Source of the DNA: Gemmatimonadota bacterium
GTDB lineage: Bacteria; Gemmatimonadota; Gemmatimonadetes; Gemmatimonadales; GWC2-71-9
Assembly: GCA_029863245.1 (NCBI GenBank)
Contig: JAOTVV010000026.1
Span: forward strand, 1-42,486
Length of the DNA: 42,486 nucleotides
Reading direction: 5' to 3'
The stretch's first letter is position 1; each line of letters begins with the position of its first letter. Of this stretch, positions 1 through 8,165 are shown piece after piece. Position numbers and translations under genes: made by a program. The notes under the pieces are model-generated. The model ran no database searches. It was given only the letters and a program-made list of their open reading frames with translations, and was not told the DNA's origin.

Positions 1-94
1 GCGTCTCGCTCGGGGGCCCCTGGGCCGCCACGGGGACAGCGGCGAGGGCGAGCGCGCACATCGCGAAGATCGAGAGCACGCGTCCAGTCCTCAT
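1..94 (-). CDS. 5' end of a secreted protein (partial)
   Basis: Only the first 31 codons lie in the window; the gene runs off the left edge. The start is ATG at 94, preceded on the minus strand by GGAGGA about 4 bases upstream, which fixes it well. The peptide begins MRTGRVLSIFAMCALALAAV and continues through an Ala-Ala-Gln, a classical Sec signal peptide with a cleavage site near residue 24-25. The mature protein cannot be identified. The A-A-Q cleavage site is shared with several other exported proteins in this window. Confidence 0.75.
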   Translation of the reverse strand, partial: MRTGRVLSIFAMCALALAAVPVAAQGPPSET

Positions 95-317
95 CGATTC
101 CTCCAAGTCGTGGTCCGCGGATCGGTGAAGGCCTAAACGTGCAGCCGGTAACCGGTGTGGGAAAGCCCCACCGCCCTGGGGCCGGCGTGCCGGCGCCGTC
201 GGCGCAGAACTGATGGAAGGATTCCTTGGATGGTGGGCGACATGGCTCGCAATCCTTGTATCGTTAGATCGGGGAGCGGCGGAACGACTCCTCCCTTTTC
301 CGTTTTCCCTTCTCCCG
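95..317. other. Intergenic region with polypurine tail after ppk2
   Basis: About 220 bases without a convincing gene. On the minus strand, just after the TAA stop of the polyphosphate kinase, there is a purine-only-like stretch (positions 317 to 285) made of loosely repeated GGGAGAAGG / GGGAAAACGG / AAAAGGGAGG. No hairpin terminator is obvious. The short plus-strand open frames here are antisense shadows of ppk2. Confidence 0.4.
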
Positions 318-1220
318 TTACTCCGCTTCCAACTCCTTGCGCAGCTTGGCCAGCTCTTTTCGCCCCGCTTTGTCCACCGTCGGGAAGTGCAGGTCGAGCG
401 ACCCGAGCGCATCGACGATCGCCGATGCCACCACCATGCGGGTGAACCACTTCTTGTCCGCCGGCACCACGTACCACGGCGCCTCTTTCGTGGCGGTGTG
501 GCGGATCATCTCCTCGTAGGCCCGCATGTAGTCGTCCCAGTGGGCGCGCTCCGCGATGTCGGCGGCGGAAAACTTCCAGTTCTTCTCGGGCCGGTCGATG
601 CGATCCAGGAACCGGCCCTGCTGCTCCTCCTTCGACACGTGGAGAAAGAACTTCCGGATCACGACACCATTCCGGGTGAGATACCGCTCCACGTTGCGAA
701 TGTCCTCGAACCGTTCCGTCCAAATCCGGTCCGTGACGAGCACCGGTGGGAGTTCTTGACCGTCGAGGATCGCCGGATGGACGCGCACGACGAGCACTTC
801 CTCATAGTACGACCGATTGAAGATCCCGATACGGCCCCGCTCGGGCAGTCGCTTGAGGCAGCGCCACAGATAGTCGTGATCCAGCTCCTCCTTGCTGGGC
901 GCCTTGAACGAAAACACTTGGCACCCCTGTGGGTTCACCCCGGACATGACGTGCTTGATGGCGCTGTCCTTGCCCGCGGCGTCCATCGCCTGGAACACGA
1001 GGAGCACGGACCACCTGTCCTGCGCGTACAACATCTCCTGAAGTTGCGCCATGGCCTTCACGCCGGCCCTGAGCGCCTTCTTGGCCTGCGGCTTGTCCCC
1101 CGATCCGAGCGTGCCCGTGTCGGCAGGATCGTAGTCGGCCAGCCGGAATTTCTTCCCCGCGGTGACGCGATACGCCCTCGAGAGGCTGCGCGCCCGTTTG
1201 ACGAACTCCTCGGCACTCAT
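318..1220 (-). CDS. ppk2: Polyphosphate kinase 2 family protein (class III-like)
   Basis: 300-residue cytoplasmic polyphosphate:nucleotide phosphotransferase, transferring phosphate between polyphosphate and AMP/ADP or their triphosphates. Visible motifs are the Walker A-like QAMDAAGKDS (77-86), the Walker B/lid region IFNRSYYEEVLVVRVHP (from about 133), and the conserved RPEKNWKFSAADIAERAHWDDY and APWYVVPADKKW blocks near 210-255. The FNRS(H/Y)YE.VLV form and overall length resemble class III enzymes, which phosphorylate both AMP and ADP; the class is inferred by similarity. It is separated by about 115 bases from the upstream gene on the same strand, so co-transcription with it is possible but unproven. 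No sign of truncation. The start ATG at 1220 has only a weak ribosome site. Confidence 0.93.
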   Translation of the reverse strand: MSAEEFVKRARSLSRAYRVTAGKKFRLADYDPADTGTLGSGDKPQAKKALRAGVKAMAQLQEMLYAQDRWSVLLVFQAMDAAGKDSAIKHVMSGVNPQGCQVFSFKAPSKEELDHDYLWRCLKRLPERGRIGIFNRSYYEEVLVVRVHPAILDGQELPPVLVTDRIWTERFEDIRNVERYLTRNGVVIRKFFLHVSKEEQQGRFLDRIDRPEKNWKFSAADIAERAHWDDYMRAYEEMIRHTATKEAPWYVVPADKKWFTRMVVASAIVDALGSLDLHFPTVDKAGRKELAKLRKELEAE

Positions 1221-1335
1221 TCCTGACGACCTCGTATGGGTGGAAAGTCGTGACGACGCCGCGTGGTCTCAGTCACTTCGCTCGTCCCAACATGAAGCGG
1301 GGGCGCCCACTCGCAAGGGCAGTGTCGATCCGTCG

Positions 1336-3282
1336 CTATCGTGGCAGCGGGCGGCGGGTGACGAGGGCCATGTAGCTCTCGGCCGAGTGCAGAGCGAATC
1401 CGGCGAACGAGGGGTAGCGCTGAAACTCAGCAGCGGTTCCCTGCATCACGGCTTCCAGCTGCCGCACGTCGTGCCGTGCGAACGTGAGCTTTGCGGCCGG
1501 GACCTCCACCCTCCTGCTGACCGGCCACCACCAGACGTCCTTGGCGTCGATCCCTCGCTCGACCAGCCAATCGGTGAGCGCGTCGCCGGCAGGCTCGGCG
1601 TCTACGTACACGACGTGCATCGAATCGCCGTCGGCCACGGCCGCCACCGCCGGTCCGACGGATTCGCCCTCGGGCAGGCCCGCCCGCGGCGGGCCGCGAA
1701 AGTCCAACAGCACCTCGTCCGGAAGGTCCAAGGTCTCGAGCGCAATGAACACCGGTTTCCCCTGCGACGCGGCGTACTCGAGCTCACCCGTCGCATGCCG
1801 GATCGTGCCGTCAGCGCCGTACGCCGTGGTGCGGTAGTCCATGATCGCCACGTCGTCCACCAAATCCACGAGGTGTTCGCTGACGGGCTTCCGAACCCCT
1901 CGAAACTCCACCAGGACCGGCTCGCGCGTGTCGTCCGATGACGCGTCGTACCAGAACGGGATGTCGGCCCCGTAGACGAGTCCCCCCGCGCGCGCGCGCT
2001 CGACCGACGCTGCCGTCAGCTCGAGCAGCCCTTGGAGCAGGTTGGACCGCCCGCTGCCGTGGAATGCCGGCAGCAGATACGGCTCGATGTCGTACCGGAC
2101 CCCGAAGAAGCGTTCGTGCTCCGATACCCGGCGGTTGTAGCGGATGACGTGGTCCACTGTGGCGAGCACCCCAGCATGGAACTCGGGGAGCGCGTACCGG
2201 GCGTAGCCGTCGAGCGCGTAGACCCGCATGCCACGTCGATTGAAGGCGGCCAGCAGCGACCGCATCGCCTTGGTGTCAATTCTCAGTTCCCCTGGTGTCC
2301 TCGGATCACCCGGAATACCGGGGAGCTGAAGGAAGATCCGGTCGAACCCTTCCCGCTCGAGGAAATCGAGCATCGCACTTTGCCGAGCCGGATTGGCAAG
2401 CAACTCGGCGGTGTTCCACACCCATGTCGCCTTGTGTAGCGCGGGTACTGGCTCTCCGGACATTCGTGGGTCGGGGAGGGCCGGCAGATCGTCGGGCGTG
2501 ATCGAGAGCGCCACCGGTCCGAGCTCGACGGTGCTCGTGCCCGGTACCGTCGCTTCGAACGCGAGCATCGCGAGCGTCTCGCGCTGGACACGCACCGGGA
2601 GGCGCTCCAGCGGGACGACGGCCTGCTGCCACACCGTGTCCACGCGGCCGGCGGGAAGGAACTGCGCCACCTCCCCGACCGGCAACGCGTCTTCCCGCTG
2701 TTCCCATTCGGCGTCGGCCACCTTGAGCAGGATCCGCTCTCCTCCCGCGCGTCCCCGAATCCAGAAGCTCAGTGTGGAGAACCCTCGTGCGTCGAGGTAC
2801 CATCGAGCCTCCGGTCCAGCCTCGAAGTCATACAGCTGAATCCACAGGCCGCAGAAGCCGGTCTCTTCGTGACGACAGGTGAGCTCCAACGCGCGCCGTC
2901 CGTCGGGCATGCGGTCCACGTGCGCCACCGCGGACGACGGTCGGCGCTGGAACGTCCCGAAGTATCCTCCCAACGGCGTGCGATTGCTCTCGCCAAATTC
3001 GCTCACGACGAAGCTGTTGCCCGACATCGTCGGTACACGGCCCTCCACGCTCACTGGTCGGATTGGCGGGGCCGCATCGCGGAGCCTCCGGACATCGAGC
3101 CGGACACCGTCGGGCGCGGCCACGAGCGCCACGCGCCCGAACCGCACGTCGGCCACCCTGCCCACCCCCCACTCCTCTCGCGACTCGGTACGTGACACGA
3201 GGCGTGGCGAGACCTCCTGGGCCGTCGCTTCTCGAAGAACGAGTGCCGCGATGAACAAAGCTGTGAGCGTTGTGCGAGACAT
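1336..3282 (-). CDS. Secreted protein with jelly-roll and glycoside-hydrolase-like TIM barrel regions
   Basis: 648 residues. Residues 1-22 are a Sec signal peptide (MSRTTLTALFIAALVL, then ATAQ). Residues about 100-260 look like a beta-sandwich (WYLDARGFSTLSFWIRG, VWQQAVVPLERLPV, LAMLAFEA) of the kind found in CIA30-like or carbohydrate-binding modules. Residues about 285-520 read like a (beta/alpha)8 barrel: WVWNTAELL, FDRIFLQLPG, MRVYALDG, FGVRYDIEPYLLP, GLVYGADIPFW, VDDVAIMDYRT, KPVFIALET. The FGVRYDIEP segment sits where GH18/GH-like barrels place acidic catalytic residues. The substrate is unknown; I infer an extracytoplasmic sugar- or polymer-acting enzyme. It lies 74 bases downstream of nagB on the same strand, so an amino-sugar link is possible but only suggestive. 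The ribosome site before the ATG is poor. Confidence 0.7.
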   Translation of the reverse strand: MSRTTLTALFIAALVLREATAQEVSPRLVSRTESREEWGVGRVADVRFGRVALVAAPDGVRLDVRRLRDAAPPIRPVSVEGRVPTMSGNSFVVSEFGESNRTPLGGYFGTFQRRPSSAVAHVDRMPDGRRALELTCRHEETGFCGLWIQLYDFEAGPEARWYLDARGFSTLSFWIRGRAGGERILLKVADAEWEQREDALPVGEVAQFLPAGRVDTVWQQAVVPLERLPVRVQRETLAMLAFEATVPGTSTVELGPVALSITPDDLPALPDPRMSGEPVPALHKATWVWNTAELLANPARQSAMLDFLEREGFDRIFLQLPGIPGDPRTPGELRIDTKAMRSLLAAFNRRGMRVYALDGYARYALPEFHAGVLATVDHVIRYNRRVSEHERFFGVRYDIEPYLLPAFHGSGRSNLLQGLLELTAASVERARAGGLVYGADIPFWYDASSDDTREPVLVEFRGVRKPVSEHLVDLVDDVAIMDYRTTAYGADGTIRHATGELEYAASQGKPVFIALETLDLPDEVLLDFRGPPRAGLPEGESVGPAVAAVADGDSMHVVYVDAEPAGDALTDWLVERGIDAKDVWWWPVSRRVEVPAAKLTFARHDVRQLEAVMQGTAAEFQRYPSFAGFALHSAESYMALVTRRPLPR

Positions 3283-3356
3283 AGGGGAATGGATAACACC
3301 GATGCATGACGGGTGCCTGCATCGCAGAGCCTTGCACGGTTCGACCGGTCCGAGGC

Positions 3357-4139
3357 TCAGGTCCGGGGCGCCCCCGGTTTGGCGGCGTAGATGAACTCGT
3401 AGTAGTCACGCATCGCGAGCTGGCCGGCCGCCTCCTGGTCGACGAGCACCGTGGCGTCAGGGTGAAGTTGCAGCGCGCTCGCCGTCACGATGCTGGTGAC
3501 CGGGCCCTCGACGGCCTGGGCGATGGCCTTAGCTTTCTTCTTGCTGCTCGCGAGCAAGATCAGTTTGCGCGCATCCAGGATCGTCCCCACCCCCATCGTG
3601 ATCGCATAGACCGGCACCTCCTCCCGACGATCAAAAAACCGGGCGTTGTCGTCGATCGTCTGTTTGGACAGCGTCTTCAGTCGCGTTCGTGAGCTGAGCG
3701 AGCTGGCCGGCTCGTTGAAGGCGATGTGGCCGTCGGATCCGATTCCGAGAATCTGGAGATCGATTCCGCCGCACTCGGTGATGCGCTGCTCATACCACTC
3801 ACAAAACGCGCGGTAGTTGCTGGTCGTGCCGGACGGGATGTTGATGTTCTGCGCGGGAATGTTGACGTGTTTGAAGAAGTGCTCGTGCATGAAGTAGTGG
3901 TAGCTCTGGGGATGATTCACCGGCAGGCCGACATACTCGTCGAGATTGAACGTCGTGACGCGTGAGAAGTCGAGCTGCTCCTGCTTGTGCAAGCGGACCA
4001 GCTCCTGATAGAGACCAAGTGGTGTAGATCCGGTCGCCATTCCGAACACCGCGTTCGGCCTGGTGTTCAACACCTCCACCACGATCTCCGCCGCGGTCCG
4101 GCTCATTTGCTGGTAGTCATCCTTTATGATGATTTCCAC
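3357..4139 (-). CDS. nagB: Glucosamine-6-phosphate deaminase
   Basis: 260 residues, the usual size for NagB. The enzyme converts glucosamine-6-phosphate to fructose-6-phosphate and ammonia in the cytoplasm, the last step of amino-sugar catabolism. The phosphate-binding ATGSTPLGLY is at 35-44, the NLDEYVGL motif with D67 at 65-72, and the active-site loop IGSDGHIAFNEP at 133-144, giving D136, H138 and E143. These keep the spacing of E. coli D72, D141, H143 and E148, shifted by five. The start is GTG at 4139 with GGGGGAG about 7 bases upstream. No nagA or transporter lies alongside. The next gene downstream is the secreted barrel protein, which might share its transcript. Regulation is not visible. 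Confidence 0.95.
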   Translation of the reverse strand: MEIIIKDDYQQMSRTAAEIVVEVLNTRPNAVFGMATGSTPLGLYQELVRLHKQEQLDFSRVTTFNLDEYVGLPVNHPQSYHYFMHEHFFKHVNIPAQNINIPSGTTSNYRAFCEWYEQRITECGGIDLQILGIGSDGHIAFNEPASSLSSRTRLKTLSKQTIDDNARFFDRREEVPVYAITMGVGTILDARKLILLASSKKKAKAIAQAVEGPVTSIVTASALQLHPDATVLVDQEAAGQLAMRDYYEFIYAAKPGAPRT

Positions 4140-4433
4140 GTGACGCTCCCCCGCTCACTTGCCGCCCGCCGGCACGGGTGCGGAAAGTGCGTTGCAGTCA
4201 TCTGGTCAGGGACCGGTGGACTGATGCAGCGACAATCGTATACCCACAGCAGATCGTGCGGCAAGCGTGCACCTCGCTCCGGGCACTGTCAAGCACCCGT
4301 GCCCCAGATCGCAATCGCGCGGGATCGCGAGTTGCCCACAGGCCAATCAGGGTCGATCCTGTGACCTATGGCACCGCCATCCTGGCGCTCCGGCCCGATC
4401 TTCCACATGGCACCCGCTTGGAGGTGTGCGGTC
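4140..4433. other. Divergent intergenic region between nagB and the zinc-ribbon gene
   Basis: About 290 bases. It must hold the nagB promoter (minus) and that of the plus-strand gene, but I see no hexamers good enough to assign. A longer in-frame version of the plus-strand gene could begin at ATG 4368, immediately after an in-frame TGA. Confidence 0.3.
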
Positions 4434-4805
4434 ATGCCGGTCACTGGATGGGCACGTTTGCGCGAAGACGTCGACTGCGGACTGCGCCGTGGGGCATGGT
4501 ACGAGACCATGGCTCTCGGACGCACCGAGGCGTTGATCGCGGTGCACGGGCAGCAGCGGTTCCTTCCGCTCCGACACTTGGAGATCGTTTCCAACCCGCC
4601 GACCCACTGGACCATCGTCGCACACGCGAGTAACGCGACCGTGATCCCAGCGAGGTGGGCCAGGGGGTACGCGGTGTGCCCCGCCTGTCGCCATCGCCAG
4701 CTGCCGATGGGCCGGCCACCAAGGCTCCGCTGCGACGAGTGTCACGGATTGTTCGACGTGGCCTGGGACCACGCGTACCTCGGACAGATGGTGCGCCAAA
4801 ACTGA
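4434..4805 (+). CDS. Small protein with C-terminal zinc ribbon
   Basis: 123 residues from ATG 4434, chosen because GGAGGTG lies 7-13 bases upstream; the frame is open back to ATG 4368 (145 residues) but without a good ribosome site. The C-terminal part has two Cys pairs, CPAC and CDEC, 15 residues apart, the pattern of a rubredoxin-like zinc ribbon. The N-terminal half contains LRRGAWYETM and FLPLRHLEIV, which look like a small beta-barrel. No known family is recognised with confidence. It stands alone, convergent with the next gene, with a shared hairpin between them. A nucleic-acid or protein-binding role is a guess from the ribbon only. Confidence 0.6.
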   Translation: MPVTGWARLREDVDCGLRRGAWYETMALGRTEALIAVHGQQRFLPLRHLEIVSNPPTHWTIVAHASNATVIPARWARGYAVCPACRHRQLPMGRPPRLRCDECHGLFDVAWDHAYLGQMVRQN

Positions 4806-4848
4806 TCGGCGCCGCACTCGTCGACCGAAAGCGAAAGGTGTGAAGCGC

Positions 4849-4879
4849 GAACGAGCCGGCTCATACCGCCGGCTCGTTC
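4849..4879. terminator. Bidirectional hairpin between convergent genes
   Basis: Perfect 12-bp inverted repeat GAACGAGCCGGC / GCCGGCTCGTTC around a 7-base loop, lying between the stop of the plus-strand zinc-ribbon gene (4805) and the stop of the minus-strand gene (4912). There is no T-tract on either side, so it may slow or stabilise rather than terminate fully. Confidence 0.65.
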
Positions 4880-4911
4880 CATGCTACAGCTCGACGCCCG
4901 TTCGATTCCGC

Positions 4912-5700
4912 CTACTGCGCCGGGCCCATGTAGCTCTGCGCCGCCAGGTATTGCGCGTCGCTCTCACGGTGCCGCATGACCAGCTCGTTGATGCGGCCGA
5001 GCAACTGCTGCCAGCGGTCCATCGCTCCATGCTTTTCCGCAAGCACCGTCACGCTCTTGGCGCCGAAAAACTCGCCCATATCATCGTAGGCCGTCACGAA
5101 CAGGGTACGGCTATCCCCGTACCGCACCATGTGGGACCACATTGGATAGGGATACCCGATGTCCTTGAAGAACGCCACGAACTCGGGAATGAGCGTGTTC
5201 CACTTCGCGAAGTTCGCCTGCCCACTCTTGAGCCAGAACTCATGGATGTGCACCCATGCCATGGGCGGCACGGTCATGCCCTCGGGCATGTACCCCCAGT
5301 CGGGCATCTCCTGCACGATCTCGGTCACACCACCGAGGATGTCCACGCCCTCGAACTCCTGCATGGCCTGCATCAGGGGGGCCTCGCCGGGCGTCCCCAT
5401 GAACTGCTTCATCCAGATTTGGGGGTCGTCCAGCTCAGCCTTGTTGAACGGGCCGATAATGGAGATGGAGTACGAGGTTTGCCACATAGTCCAAGCATAG
5501 CCCTGGCCCAACTTGGCCCGCTTGGCGGCCTGCGCGACCTTTGCCGCCACGGTCATGAACGTTCCCATGTCGGCAGGATCGACCTGCCACACCGACACGG
5601 CAGACAGCTCGCCCAGTCGCGGCATCTCTTGCGCCCGTGCCGCTCGCGGCACGGCGATGAGGGCGGCGAGGGCGAGGGCGAGAGTGAATCGGGTCTTCAT
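4912..5700 (-). CDS. Secreted protein of unknown function, possible duplicated alpha/beta-barrel
   Basis: 262 residues from ATG 5700, preferred to the GTG at 5712 because GGGGGAG sits 4-10 bases upstream of the ATG and MKTRFTLALALAALIAV then forms a clean signal peptide ending near ARAQ. The mature part is rich in Met, Trp and Phe. It appears to contain two related halves (about 30-120 and 140-240), each with a W-x-V or W-V-H-I strand followed by a helix and a YxxxW segment, reminiscent of dimeric ferredoxin-like (NIPSNAP/ABM-type) domains; this is inference from pattern only. The gene is monocistronic, with a 403-base gene-free region upstream. Confidence 0.65.
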   Translation of the reverse strand: MKTRFTLALALAALIAVPRAARAQEMPRLGELSAVSVWQVDPADMGTFMTVAAKVAQAAKRAKLGQGYAWTMWQTSYSISIIGPFNKAELDDPQIWMKQFMGTPGEAPLMQAMQEFEGVDILGGVTEIVQEMPDWGYMPEGMTVPPMAWVHIHEFWLKSGQANFAKWNTLIPEFVAFFKDIGYPYPMWSHMVRYGDSRTLFVTAYDDMGEFFGAKSVTVLAEKHGAMDRWQQLLGRINELVMRHRESDAQYLAAQSYMGPAQ

Positions 5701-6103
5701 GGGCTCCCCCACTTGGCTGAAGTATCCGGACAGTTCATTTGGCAGGGTGCCGAAAGGACACCCTTCCCCAGAAATGGGATAACGACGGTCGTGATTAGCC
5801 TAAGCTATCCTTTGGTGGGAGGATAGGCCAGGGGCGCTCACCCGGTTGGCGCGTCGGTGTAGTGACAGTAGCGGCCCGAGGTCTAGTGCTCCCGGTTGAA
5901 CGCCTGTGCGTGACGCTGGATACGCTGCGTCACGGTGTGCCGGTCAATGTCTCCTTCGACCTTGGCGGATCGCGCCAGGCCGACCCGACCGAGGCGGAAC
6001 ATCAAGTGGCACGTTGAGGGCGTGATCCGGGCGGTCCTCCAACGCTTGCTTCAACACCCGGCTGCCGGGAGACGTAGTAAGCAGTAGACATGCAGGCGCC
6101 ATC
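5701..6103. other. 403-base gap with hairpin and possible gene remnant
   Basis: There is no clear gene. A 7-bp inverted repeat CTATCCT / AGGATAG with an 8-base loop lies at 5805-5826. On the minus strand, 5883-6002 can be read as a 39-residue open frame (MFRLGRVGLARSAK, ending QAFNREH) with coding-like codons but no ribosome site. The upstream stretch 6003-6070 reads coding-like in a different frame, so this may be a frameshifted remnant of a lost gene. The GTG start of the permease lies at its right edge. Confidence 0.3.
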
Positions 6104-7465
6104 GTGACAGGAACCCCCACCCCGGCGCTCTCGCGCACTCTGGGTCTCTTCCCCGCCGCGAACCTCGTGGTGGCCAACATGATCGGGGCTGGGATCTTCA
6201 CGACCTCCGGACTGCTCATGGCCGAGCTGGGCAGCCCGGTGCTCATGATCGTACTCTGGGTCGCGGGCGGAATCCTCGCGCTGTGCGGCGCGCTCTGCTA
6301 CGGCGCACTGGGAGCCGCCATGCCCCGCGCGGGCGGTGAGTACGTCTACCTCTCCGAGCAGTTCCACCCAATCTTCGGCTTCCTCACCGGGTGGGTCTCG
6401 TTCTTCGTGGGGTTTTCGGCCCCGCTGGCGGCTTCGTCGCTGGGATTCAGTGAGTACGTGGCGAGTGCGGTTCCCGGCATGCTCACCTGGGGCAGCGAGG
6501 CAGCCGTCAAGCGATCGATCGCGCTTCTCATCATCGTGAGCCTCATGCTCGTGCATCTCCGTGGCATCGAGCTTGGCGCGAAGGTCCAGAACATCCTCAC
6601 CGTCGGCAAGATCCTCCTCATCGTGGGACTGATCGTGATCGGCTTTGCACTCGGCACCGGCGATCTCCGAAACCTCTCGGCCGGCCAGGCCGTCGCGCTT
6701 GACGGCGATGGATGGAAGACCGTCGGGCTGTCGCTGATGTGGATCATGTTCGCGTACAGTGGGTGGAACGCCGCCGTCTACGTCGGCTCGGAGATCCGGG
6801 AGCCCGAACGGAACCTCCCGCGCTCGCTGCTCGCGGGCACCGGGCTCGTGATCCTGCTCTACCTCGGTCTGAACATCCTGTACGTCTACGCGGTCCCGCC
6901 GCAGGAGATGAACGGGGCGATTGCCATCGGAGGCCTTGCCGCCTCCCGCCTCTTCGGCGGCTGGGTCGAGCGGGTCATCTCGCTGCTGATTGCCTTCGCC
7001 CTGCTGTCATCCATCAGCGCCCTGATCATCCTCGGGCCGAGAGTCTACTACGCGATGGCAAAGGACGGGTACTTCTTTCGGGTCCTTGCCGACGTCCATC
7101 CCGTCTTCCGCGTGCCGTCCAAAGCCATCGTGCTCCAGTGCCTGATCGCCGTCGTGCTCGTGCTTTCGGGAACGTTCGACCAGATCCTGACCTACATGGG
7201 GTTCTGCCTCGGTATCTTCCCCATTCTCGTCGTAATGGGGGTGTTCAAGCTCCGGCGGGAGCGGGGAGACCAGGCGCCCGCGTACCCCGTGGCGGCGCTC
7301 CTGTTCGCCGCGGTGAGTGTGCTGATCCTGGTGCTCGCGTATCAGGAGCGCCCGGTCGAGTCATCGATCGCGATCCTCACCGTCCTGGCAGGCCTGCCAT
7401 TCTACGTCGTGTTCGCGAGAAGCCGAGCCAACCGAAGACCCACAATCGTGAGGGACCCATCATGA
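6104..7465 (+). CDS. APC-family amino acid permease
   Basis: 453-residue inner-membrane transporter with about 12 hydrophobic segments. The N-terminal half carries the family signature NMIGAGIFTTSGLL in TM1, then GALCYGALGAAMPRAGGEYVYL, the conserved TM2-3 loop of LAT/SteT-like amino acid exchangers and permeases. The central SLMWIMFAYSGWNAAVYVGSEIREPERNLPRSL motif is the typical TM6/loop. Substrate cannot be set from sequence; a neutral amino acid is likely. The start is GTG at 6104 (no in-frame ATG nearby). The stop codon overlaps the start of the next gene by 4 bases (ATGA), so the two are probably translationally coupled. Confidence 0.9.
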   Translation: MTGTPTPALSRTLGLFPAANLVVANMIGAGIFTTSGLLMAELGSPVLMIVLWVAGGILALCGALCYGALGAAMPRAGGEYVYLSEQFHPIFGFLTGWVSFFVGFSAPLAASSLGFSEYVASAVPGMLTWGSEAAVKRSIALLIIVSLMLVHLRGIELGAKVQNILTVGKILLIVGLIVIGFALGTGDLRNLSAGQAVALDGDGWKTVGLSLMWIMFAYSGWNAAVYVGSEIREPERNLPRSLLAGTGLVILLYLGLNILYVYAVPPQEMNGAIAIGGLAASRLFGGWVERVISLLIAFALLSSISALIILGPRVYYAMAKDGYFFRVLADVHPVFRVPSKAIVLQCLIAVVLVLSGTFDQILTYMGFCLGIFPILVVMGVFKLRRERGDQAPAYPVAALLFAAVSVLILVLAYQERPVESSIAILTVLAGLPFYVVFARSRANRRPTIVRDPS

Positions 7466-8127
7466 AAGCCATACCGACGACCGTCTGGGCGATCGCGCTG
7501 CTCAGCGCCGGTCTCGTCGCGCCCGACTGCGCTGCGCAAGACCCGGCGTCGCAGAACGCGCTCAACCGTCAAGTACGTGCATTCCTCGACGCGAACCGCC
7601 GCCAATGGCGGGACATGAACGTTTCGGAGGTGGACGGCCAGAAGTTGTTCGATCTCGTGGTAGAGAACGGCTACACCACGGCGCTCGAGCTCGGCACCTC
7701 GACCGGGCACTCGGCCATCTGGATCGCCTGGGCCATGAGCAAGACGGGCGGCACCCTGATCACGCTGGAGATCGACGAGCGTCGATACAACCAGGCACTC
7801 GAGAATTTCGAAGCGGCCGGCCTCAGCCGGTACATCGACGCACGACTCGCCGACGCCCACGAGCTCGTGTACGAGATCAAGGGCCCGTTCGACTTCATCT
7901 TCGTGGACGCCGACAAGGACTGGTACCCGCGCTACTTCGAGGCGCTGCTCCCCAAGCTCACCGTGGGAGGATGTTTCACGGCCCACAATGTCTCCGATCG
8001 TGGTCGACGGGGAATGAGGGGAATGGCCGGGTTCGTCGAGGCGTTGGAGAGCACGCCCAACCTGGAGACCGAGTTCTTTCGGGCGGGCGGCGGGCTGTCG
8101 GTGAGCTACAAGCGGGCGCCGAACTGA
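7462..8127 (+). CDS. Exported class I SAM-dependent O-methyltransferase-like protein
   Basis: 221 residues from ATG 7462, which overlaps the permease stop in ATGA. The frame is open far upstream, but that part is a shadow of the permease. Residues 1-25 look like a Sec signal peptide (MKAIPTTVWAIALLSAGLVA, then CAAQ). The rest is a catechol-O-methyltransferase-type Rossmann domain: motif I LELGTSTGHSAIWIAW at 75-90, acidic end of strand 2 LEID at 102-105, and the metal-site region FVDADKDWYPRYF at 148-159. The known family methylates hydroxyl groups using SAM in the cytoplasm, so an export signal is odd. Coupling to an amino acid permease suggests a shared role, but substrate and location are unknown. 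Confidence 0.85.
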   Translation: MKAIPTTVWAIALLSAGLVAPDCAAQDPASQNALNRQVRAFLDANRRQWRDMNVSEVDGQKLFDLVVENGYTTALELGTSTGHSAIWIAWAMSKTGGTLITLEIDERRYNQALENFEAAGLSRYIDARLADAHELVYEIKGPFDFIFVDADKDWYPRYFEALLPKLTVGGCFTAHNVSDRGRRGMRGMAGFVEALESTPNLETEFFRAGGGLSVSYKRAPN

Positions 8128-8165
8128 GGGAAGGTACCGAGGCGGGGGCCGACACACTGCACCCG

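Noticed and set aside
213..1226. 337-codon plus-strand open frame
   Set aside because: It covers ppk2 in antisense; the minus-strand protein has full PPK2 motifs.
6712..7461. Long N-terminal extension of the methyltransferase frame
   Set aside because: It overlaps the permease coding region out of frame; the ATGA start at 7462 has a signal peptide and explains the gene.
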